NCBI GenBank assembly: GCA_028293805.1
Contig: JAQGOC010000002.1
Span: 1 to 44,852, forward strand
Direction of reading: 5' to 3'
Length of the DNA stretch: 44,852 bases
DNA from: Gammaproteobacteria bacterium
GTDB lineage: Bacteria; Pseudomonadota; Gammaproteobacteria; Steroidobacterales; Steroidobacteraceae
The notes below the pieces were generated by a model. The model did no database searches. It was not told the DNA's origin and saw nothing but the letters and a program-made list of their open reading frames with translations. The position numbers and the translations under genes were made by a program. Positions 25,475 through 33,711 of the stretch are shown here, piece by piece. The first letter of the stretch is position 1; every line of letters starts with the position of its first letter.

Positions 25475-27831
25475 TAGAACCGATAGTTGACGCTGGCCTG
25501 AAAGTGGAAGGGCAGGGCCGCTGCGATGAGGTCATTGCCCACCGCTCCGGATTGAGCAATCCAGTTCTTCCGGTTCGTCACGTTGTAGAAGTTCGCGTGC
25601 ACACCCCAGCGCGTGGTCTCGTAGAAAAGCGTGCTGTCCAGGGTGTATTGCGTCGGTAGCGTGACGTTGCCGAGATACGACGTGTTGATGGGCCCGGTCA
25701 CTACAACACCCACGCTGGCGCCGAGCCCCAGGTTCGTGCGGTATTTTGTGAAGGCGCTGAAGAGCTCGCTGGGCACACCCGGCAGGCGGTAATTTCTGAC
25801 GGGCAGCGGACTGAAGTTCGGGCTTCCCGTGCCGTTTCCGTACGGGGGCGCGAATGCATCGTAGACGTTCCGCGTAAACGCCAGGCTGCCCCCCGCACCC
25901 GGAAGCCGTGCGTTCAGATAGCTGTACGCCGCCGTTGCCGAGAAATTCCTGTTGGGCTGGTAGTTGGCTTCCAGCTCGGCCCCCAGCGCCTCGATGCGCG
26001 TCGTATTGCCGAACTGGTCGTTCTGCGATCGCTTCTGCAAAAAAGCGGCGCTCGTGAGATACAGCGTGTTGTCGGCGAGCGCCGTCTTGGAGCCGGCCTC
26101 ATAGAGGAAGTTCTTGATGTGAAAGTCGCTTGCCAGGATCGTGTCGCCGGTGAACCCGGCGAATCCGCCGCCGTTCGTCGTCACGGGCGACTCGTTGAAG
26201 TCCGCCGTCACGTAAAGGGTGTTCCACGGGGCCGTCTTGTAGGTGATGCTTGCGTCCACCGCCTCCTCGCCCTGCGTCGTGGTCGCGTGCGCGGCGGCAA
26301 ATCCCGGCGGGGGCAGAGGGTCGGTCAGGCTCTCATGGATGACATCGACGCGTACGCCCCCGAGCACACTCAGTCTGCTCGTCAGTTGATAGACGTCCTG
26401 GAAAAACACCCCCACCTGATTCGAAGTCTGATCCTGAGTATTGAGAATGGAGTTCGGATAGGCAGCGCTGTCGTAGGAGGCGCCCGGCGTCGCAAATTGG
26501 CTCGGGCTGCCTGGAACGGGCAGAACGCCGAACAGGTTCGTCGTGATGGGAAAAGCCGCGGGGTTGCCCGTGATGTCCGTCGCGTTCAGGTATTCGTTGA
26601 AGAAGTCTCCATAGGCCAGCACATGCATGAAGCGGTAGGCGAGGCCGGTAATGAACTGGTTGCCGGCGAAGTTGCCGCGTAGTTCGAGGCGGTCCTCGAA
26701 ATTGTAGGATTCCCTGATGTTGTTGTAGTAGCGCTGCGCGTACTCGAGCTGCAGTTGCGAATAGTCCTCGAAGTAAGCCTTGTTCGCCAGGGTCAGCGTG
26801 TCGCTGAGCACGTCGGTGATGTCCAGCTGGGCTTGGAAGTTGCTGCCTTTATCGTGGTCGTCGGGAGCGACGAGTTGATAACTGCGATTGATGGGTACGA
26901 CTGCGGTCACGTCGACCACCGAGAGGAAGCCCCTCGGATCCTGTCCGGAGCCCGTGAAGGGACTGACGCCGGTGCCCTGGTAGTAGAGGCCCTGGTCGAT
27001 GAGGAGCTGTGTCGGCCGGTTGATGCCGGTATTCTCGGTGTAATGCGCGGTATAGAACTCGGCGTTGAAATCAATCGTCAGTTGTGAATTGGGGAGATAA
27101 CGCAGCGCGGCGTACACATCGGAGGAATGATCATAGCCGTAGCGGTAGTAGCTCCCGGAGAAGTTGCCCTCATAGCTCACACGGTAGGCGAGCTTGTCGC
27201 TCACCGGGCCACTCACGTCGAGCTGGGCCTTCCTGGTCGCGTAACTGCCGTAGGTGAGCGTCGTCGTTGTGTGCTGGCCGTCGAAGTACGGGCGCTTGGT
27301 AACGAGGTTCACGTATCCTCCGACGCTTCCGGTGGGACCGTACACGACGTCCGCCGGCCCCTTGACTATGTCGAACCCCTCGACGGAGTTGAAGCTCAAG
27401 GGCTGCCCGTCCGAGCGCGGCGTACGCAGCATGCCATTCTGGAAGACCTCGGCCGCCTGCCCTCGCAGAAACGGCACGTTGGGGCCGCCAAACTGATTGT
27501 TGGTGTAGGCGCTCGAGGTGATCTTGTCGAAATCGGTGACGTCGACGATCGACTCGTCGCGGATTTGTGCGGAATTGATCTCCGTGACCGACCGCGGAGT
27601 ATCCAGGACGGACATCTCGATTCCTAACACGGAGCTTACCCGCCGCTGCAACGGGCTCACCTGGTCCTCCAGCCGAACGCCGCCCACCACGACTTCTTCG
27701 AGCACGTCAGTGCCACTCGACGCGCCTCCCGGCGACGCGCTGCCCGTGGCGGTCTGGGCCTCCAGTCCGCCCGCGGATGTCAGGAACAGGACGGTAGCGA
27801 TACCGACATATTTTTTGAATGCGCAAGTCAT
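25474..27831 (-). CDS. TonB-dependent outer membrane receptor (siderophore-receptor-like plug)
   Basis: A 785-residue receptor: signal peptide to about residue 25 (LEAQ), TonB-box-like VLEEVVVGG, then a plug domain with TPRSVTEINSAQIRDE, FLRGQAAEVFQNG and GFDIVKGPADVVYGPTGSVGG, and a barrel ending in the aromatic SVNYRF. The plug motifs resemble those of ferrichrome/catecholate siderophore receptors (CirA/FhuA types), but such receptors also take other ligands. No iron-box is evident upstream. It leads the minus-strand group with the amidohydrolase (overlapping stop/start) and the HupE-like protein. The start is ATG 27831; its ribosome site (AGAAGAA) is modest. Confidence 0.94.
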   Translation of the reverse strand: MTCAFKKYVGIATVLFLTSAGGLEAQTATGSASPGGASSGTDVLEEVVVGGVRLEDQVSPLQRRVSSVLGIEMSVLDTPRSVTEINSAQIRDESIVDVTDFDKITSSAYTNNQFGGPNVPFLRGQAAEVFQNGMLRTPRSDGQPLSFNSVEGFDIVKGPADVVYGPTGSVGGYVNLVTKRPYFDGQHTTTTLTYGSYATRKAQLDVSGPVSDKLAYRVSYEGNFSGSYYRYGYDHSSDVYAALRYLPNSQLTIDFNAEFYTAHYTENTGINRPTQLLIDQGLYYQGTGVSPFTGSGQDPRGFLSVVDVTAVVPINRSYQLVAPDDHDKGSNFQAQLDITDVLSDTLTLANKAYFEDYSQLQLEYAQRYYNNIRESYNFEDRLELRGNFAGNQFITGLAYRFMHVLAYGDFFNEYLNATDITGNPAAFPITTNLFGVLPVPGSPSQFATPGASYDSAAYPNSILNTQDQTSNQVGVFFQDVYQLTSRLSVLGGVRVDVIHESLTDPLPPPGFAAAHATTTQGEEAVDASITYKTAPWNTLYVTADFNESPVTTNGGGFAGFTGDTILASDFHIKNFLYEAGSKTALADNTLYLTSAAFLQKRSQNDQFGNTTRIEALGAELEANYQPNRNFSATAAYSYLNARLPGAGGSLAFTRNVYDAFAPPYGNGTGSPNFSPLPVRNYRLPGVPSELFSAFTKYRTNLGLGASVGVVVTGPINTSYLGNVTLPTQYTLDSTLFYETTRWGVHANFYNVTNRKNWIAQSGAVGNDLIAAALPFHFQASVNYRF

Positions 27832-28839
27832 GATGTTTATTCTTCTGTCAGTACCGAATGGGTGTCCACCGAACGACGCAATTCGATTTGAACAACTTGC
27901 GCTCGCGCGGCCCCGGTGCCAGGCGTTGCGTCACAGTGGTTGCCCCAATGCGTTGGGGCACGCAAGCAAAGCAAAACAAAGCAAATGCCATGCCAATTTC
28001 GAGTGAGCGCGGCTGGAAGGCTGGCGTTCGCGCTTGGGAGCTTGTTTTTTCGGCGGATTCAGTGGCGGGCTACGTAGATGCCAACTCGGCCGACAACGAA
28101 TCGCATACGATGAGGGCAGGTGATTGCACACAAGTGGACGGCGTCCTGTCGCGGCTGCACGCACTTTGGGCATTGACGCACCGGGTCCAGCCGCGCAACG
28201 AGGGCCGCCCCTAGCGGCGGGCGGTGCACCAGGGCCAAATAACGCAAAGCGCGAGCTGGCTTGTCACTGAAGAGATACAGGTAACGTCCGGGAGCAATCT
28301 TCCAAGCCTCGTTGCGACGGCCGTGCAGACCTTAGCGTGCCGGTGACCAAAACCAGCGGGTGACGTAGCATGCAATTCACGTCAGCGGACCCGTGAGGCG
28401 CGCTGAACTTGCGCTGACGACGCATGTGAGGCCGCCGCGATCACCAACATCACACAGCGATTCCGGCGGCACCGTTTCATTCTGGCGGCGGGCACGCGCG
28501 CCGCACGGCGCGAAGCCAGCCTGCCACGCCGCGCGGCCTCACTCGGCTTGATTGGTCGGCTGAGAAGGTTGTGGTGGCATGGATCGATCGGCGCCCGCGC
28601 GCCTACGAGTCGAAAATCTCACCGATCGCCCCGAGCGGGGGCGCGCGATGACGGGCCACGCCCCGGCGGTCGGGCCGCGCGATCCTATCCTTCAGTGAAC
28701 GCTTCCTGCCCACCCGGTTTACGCCGTTGAAGCCCACGACGACTCCGCGCCCGCTCACTCTGAAGGGTGCCCAGTACGCGAAACGGCCCCACCGGCGCGC
28801 TCAGAAAGGCGCGCACTCCTTGTCAACGCACCTTCTTAC
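27832..28839. other. 1-kb region without a recognisable gene
   Basis: Between the TonB receptor start and the glycine-rich miniprotein no frame shows a family motif, a good ribosome site and sensible composition together. The longest plus frames (for example 27858-28214 and 28548-28730) are Arg/Ser/Pro-rich and look like chance. The first 130 bp upstream of the receptor hold the inverted repeat at 27941-27960 and an A/G-rich tract (GCAAAGCAAAACAAAGCAAA), so that part is probably the receptor's control region. The rest could be decayed coding DNA, a small RNA locus or a former insertion site; nothing in it decides. Confidence 0.5.
27941..27960. promoter_or_regulatory. 8-bp inverted repeat upstream of the TonB receptor
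   Basis: TGCCCCAA - TGCG - TTGGGGCA is a perfect 8+8 inverted repeat with a 4-base centre, about 110 bp upstream of the receptor start. No T tract follows on either strand, which argues against a terminator and for an operator or leader structure. The regulator is unknown. Confidence 0.4.
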
Positions 28840-29013
28840 TTAAAGAGGCGGCCCCCGTCGTCCGCGATACCCGTACAGCAGGTAAACCACGACGAGTACG
28901 AGAACGATGAGGCCGATCGGACCGAGTCCCCAGCCCGCGCCCATACCCCAATACAAGCCGCCCCCGCCACCGAAGAGGAGTAACAGCAGAATCAAAACTA
29001 GCAGCAGATCCAT
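28840..29013 (-). CDS. Glycine-rich 57-residue membrane miniprotein (DUF3309-like)
   Basis: A 57-residue frame from ATG 29013 to TAA at 28840-28842, below usual ORF cut-offs. The peptide is MDLLLVLILLLLLFG, a glycine-rich turn with aromatic residues (GGGGLYWGMGAGWGLGP), a second hydrophobic helix (IGLIVLVLVVVYLLYG) and a basic tail RGRRGPP. This is the plan of the DUF3309 miniproteins common in proteobacteria, whose function is unknown. GAGGGGA lies 8 bases before the ATG, which strongly supports translation. It is divergent from the AI-2E-family permease gene. Confidence 0.8.
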   Translation of the reverse strand: MDLLLVLILLLLLFGGGGGLYWGMGAGWGLGPIGLIVLVLVVVYLLYGYRGRRGPPL

Positions 29014-29199
29014 TTTTCGATCCCCTCATGTGCCGCGCTATTGGTTACGTGTTTGACCGCAAGCAACGTACCCGAGCAGGCCGGCCGCCGGGGCGTGGCT
29101 CCCGGGACGAGGGCTGTCCGCCGAGCACTTGCGGAACGAAACGTGGGCGTAACCGTTACAATACTGTCCGTGCCTATGTTCGCTGCTGGGAGAGAGCTC

Positions 29200-30390
29200 A
29201 TGACAACGTCGGATACCAGACTCCCGGAACCGTTCACGGGCGCGGCCCGTCACATGGCACGAGCTTCCCGGGCGTTAGCCGTGCTGGCGACGGCAGCAGT
29301 GGCCGGGCTGCTCTACTTCGCACATGAAGTGTTCATTCCCGTCGCTCTCGCCCTCCTGTTTGCATTGGTGCTCTCGAGTGCGGTGGAGGGCTTGCATCGC
29401 CACCGGCTGCCGCGCGCGATCGGTGCCTTTCTCATGCTGCTGATTCTCATCGTGGGCATCGGCGCCGCCACGAATGCACTCATCGAGCCGGCGCAGCAGT
29501 GGTTCGCAAACGCCCCGCGTACCTTGCAGACGGTCGAAAGAAAGGTACGTCCCGCCGAACGGCTGATGCATCGACTCGAGGGATTGAGCCACCGCGCCGG
29601 GCAAATCGGCAATCCGGGTGCACCGCCGCCGAATGCGGCACCCGCTGCGCCTGCCGCCGCACCGCTCAGCGGGTCCGAGGTCATTTCGGCAACCGGGTCA
29701 ACTCTCGTCAGCGTCATGACCATCATCATCCTGGCATTGTTCCTGCTCTCGGGTGGCCCCCCGATGCTGGCGCGCATGGCCGCCTCGGTAGCCTCCGACT
29801 TGCATGCGGCGCACGCGCTGCGGGTCATAGAGGCGATCCGCACGGAGTTGGGCCGGTACTACGGGACGATCGCGCTCATCAATCTCGGACTCGGATTGGC
29901 CACCGCGGCGGTCATGCTGTTGCTCGGCATGCCGAATCCGTTTCTGTGGGGAGCAGTCGCGGGTGTTCTCAACTTCATCCCTTATGTCGGGTCTGCGACG
30001 ACGCTCCTGCTGCTGGCCATCGTTGCGCTGGTCTCGTTCAACGACCTCGCGCATGTATTTGCCGCCGTGGGCAGTTATCTTGCGCTGGCTACCCTCGAGG
30101 GCCAGGTCGTGCAGCCGCTGCTGGTCGGGCGGCGACTCGACTTGAATCCCATCCTGGTGTTCCTGGCGGTATGGTTCGGCGGCTGGTTCTGGGGTGTGGC
30201 GGGCATCGTGATCGCGGTGCCGAGCCTGGTTGCGCTGAAGGTCGCCGCCACGCACAGCGCTCGGGCGGGCGCGGTGGTGGAGTTTCTGAGTCCCGGCGGC
30301 GCCAAAGCACTCGAGTCGCTGCACGGTCGGGTGACCGAAGTGCGGGCCCGCCTGCGCCCTGCGTCGAGCTCGACCCCCGCGCAAGGGTAG
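29200..30390 (+). CDS. AI-2E family transporter (PF01594-type permease)
   Basis: A 396-residue membrane protein from ATG 29200, which follows GGGAGAG; the frame is open from 29041 but the earlier part lacks helices and a ribosome site. About seven to eight helices are seen, arranged as in the family: two or three at the N-terminus (ALAVLATAAVAGLLYFAH, VALALLFALVLSSAVEG), a soluble loop with a Pro/Ala-rich segment (about 145-165), and the C-terminal block with GVLNFIPYVG, LEGQVVQPLLVGRRLDLNP and FWGVAGIVIAVP. Members export autoinducer-2 in E. coli (TqsA) or act as Na+/H+ or other transporters elsewhere, so the substrate here is open. Confidence 0.88.
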   Translation: MTTSDTRLPEPFTGAARHMARASRALAVLATAAVAGLLYFAHEVFIPVALALLFALVLSSAVEGLHRHRLPRAIGAFLMLLILIVGIGAATNALIEPAQQWFANAPRTLQTVERKVRPAERLMHRLEGLSHRAGQIGNPGAPPPNAAPAAPAAAPLSGSEVISATGSTLVSVMTIIILALFLLSGGPPMLARMAASVASDLHAAHALRVIEAIRTELGRYYGTIALINLGLGLATAAVMLLLGMPNPFLWGAVAGVLNFIPYVGSATTLLLLAIVALVSFNDLAHVFAAVGSYLALATLEGQVVQPLLVGRRLDLNPILVFLAVWFGGWFWGVAGIVIAVPSLVALKVAATHSARAGAVVEFLSPGGAKALESLHGRVTEVRARLRPASSSTPAQG

Positions 30391-30396
30391 TTGGCT

Positions 30397-31620
30397 TCAG
30401 CTCACCGGCATTTTGAACGTAAAGCGGGTTTCGACGGCTGTGGACGTGACCGTCAGTGTGCCGCCATGCGCCTTGGCGATCTCGCTCGCGATGTAGAGGC
30501 CCAAGCCGAGACCCTGTTGTTCGGGCTGCGCCGCGGCGCGCACGAACGGTTGAAACAGCTTCTCGAGCATCGATGCCGGGATCATGGCCCCTGAATTGGC
30601 CACCGCGAGCTCGAAAGTGCCGGCGTGGATCGCCGCCGCCACCCGGACGGGAGTGTTGGCCGAGCCATGCGTGAGCGCATTCGAAGTCAGGTTCGAGACC
30701 AGCTGGCCGATGCGGCTGCGGTCGCAACTGACCGGCGTGGGCAGATCGGCGGTAAACACTATCGTTCGATCCGGCCACGCACTACGCAGCTCATCGATCA
30801 CCTGTGCCAGCATCGGCTGCAGCGGTTCGTTGGAGTTACGATGCAGGACGAGGCCGCCTCCCAGCCGTCCGCGCGCGAAATCCAGTACGTTGTCGATCAA
30901 CCCCGCCATCCGCTGGACGCTCTTTTGCATCAGGGCGACGATCGAGACGGCCTTGTCATTCAGCGGGGTTTTCAGCAGCACCTGGCCGCCGGCGGCGATG
31001 GAGGACAACGGGGACCGCAGGTCATGGCCGAGAACGGCAATGAACTGCTCGCGCAATACCGCGGTCTCGCGCTCGCTCGACAGGCTGGCCTCCGTCGTCT
31101 CGAGCCGCTGTTGTGCGTCGAGGTGGAATGCGATGAGATCCGCGAACAGTTGGAACATCCCCGTGATTTCGGGGGTGTTCAGCCGTGCCGGTTTCGGATC
31201 GATGGCGCAGAGGGTGCCGAAGAATGAGCCGTCCTTGAGCACGATGGGCACCGAGATGTAGCTCTGAAAGCCGTAGCGGGCGGGCGTGGCATGCGCACGA
31301 TAGGTTGCGTCCAGGACCACGTGGTCGATGACCACGTGTTTGCGGTGGTGCTGGATCTCATTGCAAATCGTAGTCTCGACCTTGAGCTCGCCGCCCGGCT
31401 GCAGACCGAAGGCGATGTCGTCACGAACCGAGCACGCGATCCACCGGTTCTCGGTCACTCGCGCCACCGCGGCAAACCCCATTCCGGTCGTGCGGCAGAC
31501 GACCTCCAGAATACGAGGAATGGCGTCGATCCGGCCCACCGCGGCAATGTCGGCTTCCAGCGATCGTTCGGTATCGGAGTTATCGGCCATCTTTCTCAAG
31601 CCACCTCGTCCGGACATCAT
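30397..31620 (-). CDS. GAF-domain sensor histidine kinase
   Basis: A 407-residue cytoplasmic kinase without membrane helices. A GAF domain (about 25-175) is followed by HisKA with His199 in LGHDLRSPLSS, and HATPase_c with the N box VSNLTSNALTHG. The G1 region reads VANSGAMIP instead of DxGxGIP, and the G2 box is QGLGLGLYIA. The NSG variant occurs in a known subgroup of kinases but could lower nucleotide binding. GGGAGG nine bases before ATG 31620 supports that start. It converges with the AI-2E gene (6-bp gap) and has no adjacent response regulator. It might feed the receiver-first kinase or a remote regulator. Confidence 0.9.
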   Translation of the reverse strand: MMSGRGGLRKMADNSDTERSLEADIAAVGRIDAIPRILEVVCRTTGMGFAAVARVTENRWIACSVRDDIAFGLQPGGELKVETTICNEIQHHRKHVVIDHVVLDATYRAHATPARYGFQSYISVPIVLKDGSFFGTLCAIDPKPARLNTPEITGMFQLFADLIAFHLDAQQRLETTEASLSSERETAVLREQFIAVLGHDLRSPLSSIAAGGQVLLKTPLNDKAVSIVALMQKSVQRMAGLIDNVLDFARGRLGGGLVLHRNSNEPLQPMLAQVIDELRSAWPDRTIVFTADLPTPVSCDRSRIGQLVSNLTSNALTHGSANTPVRVAAAIHAGTFELAVANSGAMIPASMLEKLFQPFVRAAAQPEQQGLGLGLYIASEIAKAHGGTLTVTSTAVETRFTFKMPVS

Positions 31621-31712
31621 AGCAGCGTGCCTCCCGGCACAGACCGGCGCTCGCGCGTGCCGTTTTCGAGTAAGATTCCAGGCCCCGCCATCCGTTCGAA
31701 AGAAGGCTCATC

Positions 31713-33542
31713 GTGCTTAACCGTGACGTTTCGCTCGATTCCAGGCCTGCGGGCCGTACCGTGCGCCTGCCGTGGCTTCGTGTGTTGTTGGTCGGCGGGG
31801 TTGCGCTGGCGGCCGGTCTGCCGAGCTTTGCGCAAGATGCGCGCACGGCTGCCACCACAACTTCAGGCGGCGCTTGTCCGGACGATAACGGCGGTCTCAA
31901 GCTACCGCATGGTTTCTGCGCCACCGTGTTCGCGGACAAAGTGGGACATGCGCGTCATCTCGTGGTGGCGCCGAACGGAGTGGTCTACGTCAATACCTGG
32001 AGCGGCACGTATTACGGCAACGACACACCTCCCGACGGGGGCTTTCTCATTGCTCTGCAGGACACGAGCGGCAAAGGCCATGCAGACGTCAACGTTCGCT
32101 TCGGCGATACCGTAAAAACCGGCAGTGCCGGCGGCACCGGCATCGCGCTATACCACGGTGCGCTGTTCGCTGAGATGAACGATCGCATCATCCGCTTCGC
32201 TCTGCCGGCGGGCGCGCTCGCGCCGATGGGCAAAGCCGAAACCATCGTTTCGGGTCTGCCGCTCACGGGCGATCACCCGATGCATCCCTTCGCCATCGAT
32301 GCGAATGGCGCCCTGTATGTCGATCTCGGTTCGGCGACCAACTCCTGTCAGAAGGAGAATCGTACTGCGAACACGCCGGGGCTCAAGCCTTGCACGGAGC
32401 TCGAGACTCGTGGTGGCATCTGGCGTTACGACGCGAACCAGACCGGCCAGGTATTCTCTCCGGCCGGCCGATACGCGACGGGAATCCGCAACGCCGATGG
32501 CATCGTGCTGGATGCCGCCGGTACCGGGCTCTACGCGACCCAACATGGCCGCGACCAGCTGGGCGACAACTGGGCGCGGCTCTACACCCCGAAGCAGGGC
32601 GCTGAGCTGCCGGCGGAAGAGCTCCTGTCGGTGCAGAAGGACGCCGACTATGGCTGGCCCGAATGTTATTACGACGGCATGCAGAACAAACTCGTGCTCG
32701 CTCCGGAGTACGGCGGTGACGGCGGCAAGGCGGTAGGCGAGTGCGCGGACAAACGAGCGCCGGTCGCCGCGTTTCCCGCACATTGGGCGCCGAACGATCT
32801 GACGATCTATTCCGGCAAGCAGTTTCCCGCCGCCTACCAGGGTGGGGCGTTCATCGCGTTCCATGGCTCATGGAACCGGGCACCATTCCCCCAGGGCGGC
32901 TACAACCTCGTCTTCCAGCCTCTGTCGAATGGCAAGGCATCCGGCAAGTACGTGATCTTCGCCGATGGCTTTGCCGGTGCGCACAAGGAACCGGGCAGGG
33001 CCGAGCACCGGCCATCGGGACTCGCCGTGGGCCCGGATGGCGCCTTGTATGTAAGTGATGACCAACACGGACGCATCTGGAAGATCACTTACAGCGGCGA
33101 CGCGGCTGCGAAACTCGAATCAGTATCCCCCGCCTCTCCCTCGGTCGGTACAGCGGCTGGCACCAAGGCGAAGCCGCCAGAAGGCCTGCACAAGGATGCG
33201 GGGGCTGCAGCGGCAAGCGCTCTGCCGGTGCCGCCGGGTGCGACTGCCAAGACCGTTGCGCTGGGTCAGCGCGTATTCACCGGGCAGGCGGGCGGTGCGC
33301 TCTGCACCGGATGTCATGGCTCCGATGGCTCAGGGTCGCCGCTGGGACCCGACCTGACAGCAGGCAAGTGGGTGTGGAGCGACGGCAGCCTGCCCGGCAT
33401 CAAACAGACGATCGTGAACGGTGTACCGGCTCCAAAAAACTATCGCAATCCCATGCCGCCCATGGGCGGGGCGCAACTGTCCCCGAGCCAGGTCTCGGCC
33501 GTGGCCGCCTATGTCTGGGCCCTGGGGCGTCGCCCGAAATAA
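31713..33542 (+). CDS. Sorbosone/glucose dehydrogenase-like PQQ beta-propeller fused to C-terminal cytochrome c
   Basis: A 609-residue exported protein from GTG 31713, preceded by GAAGG. Signal peptide to about residue 41 (PSFA-Q). The GSDH/L-sorbosone-dehydrogenase propeller (about 60-475) shows RHLVVAPNGVVYVNT, GIRNADGIVLDAAG, YGWPECYYDG, FIAFHGSWNR and RPSGLAVGPDGALYVSDD, the standard order for soluble aldose dehydrogenases. An Ala/Pro-rich linker (about 480-515) leads to a class I cytochrome c with CTGCH (Cys531, Cys534, His535) and a probable axial Met in NPMPPMGG. It would oxidise a sugar or other polyol in the periplasm and pass electrons straight to its own haem. The gene is not in an obvious operon. 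Confidence 0.9.
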   Translation: MLNRDVSLDSRPAGRTVRLPWLRVLLVGGVALAAGLPSFAQDARTAATTTSGGACPDDNGGLKLPHGFCATVFADKVGHARHLVVAPNGVVYVNTWSGTYYGNDTPPDGGFLIALQDTSGKGHADVNVRFGDTVKTGSAGGTGIALYHGALFAEMNDRIIRFALPAGALAPMGKAETIVSGLPLTGDHPMHPFAIDANGALYVDLGSATNSCQKENRTANTPGLKPCTELETRGGIWRYDANQTGQVFSPAGRYATGIRNADGIVLDAAGTGLYATQHGRDQLGDNWARLYTPKQGAELPAEELLSVQKDADYGWPECYYDGMQNKLVLAPEYGGDGGKAVGECADKRAPVAAFPAHWAPNDLTIYSGKQFPAAYQGGAFIAFHGSWNRAPFPQGGYNLVFQPLSNGKASGKYVIFADGFAGAHKEPGRAEHRPSGLAVGPDGALYVSDDQHGRIWKITYSGDAAAKLESVSPASPSVGTAAGTKAKPPEGLHKDAGAAAASALPVPPGATAKTVALGQRVFTGQAGGALCTGCHGSDGSGSPLGPDLTAGKWVWSDGSLPGIKQTIVNGVPAPKNYRNPMPPMGGAQLSPSQVSAVAAYVWALGRRPK

Positions 33543-33626
33543 GACCCCCTGTTTGCCCGGTTCGCCGTTGACGCGCGCCAATGGCCCTGCGCCCTCCCGG
33601 GCGCCGCCCCCGCGGCGAGGGGCATA

Positions 33627-33644
33627 TAGTTTCATTTGAAACTA
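33627..33644. promoter_or_regulatory. Perfect palindromic operator upstream of hppD-marR
   Basis: TAGTTTCATTTGAAACTA is a perfect 8+8 palindrome with a 2-base centre, about 68 bp before the hppD ATG. TATAGT (33625-33630), a good -10 candidate, overlaps its left arm, so bound repressor would block the promoter. The size and symmetry suit a MarR dimer, and the marR gene is the second gene of this operon, pointing to autoregulation of tyrosine/4-hydroxyphenylpyruvate breakdown. Confidence 0.75.
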
Positions 33645-33711
33645 CATGCCGCCCGGGCTTACCATGCCCCTTCGAGGAGCGCGCGCCCCTGCGCGCCCGA
33701 GGAGTCGCCTG

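Noticed and set aside
22280..25477. Open frame of 1065 residues on the plus strand
   Set aside because: It runs antisense across two well-supported genes (HupE-like and amidohydrolase), is rich in Arg, Asp, His and Val, and has no domain or ribosome site. In high-GC DNA long antisense frames arise by codon bias. Its length is striking but not evidence of a protein.
27941..27960. Rho-independent terminator
   Set aside because: The stem is perfect, but no T tract follows on either strand.
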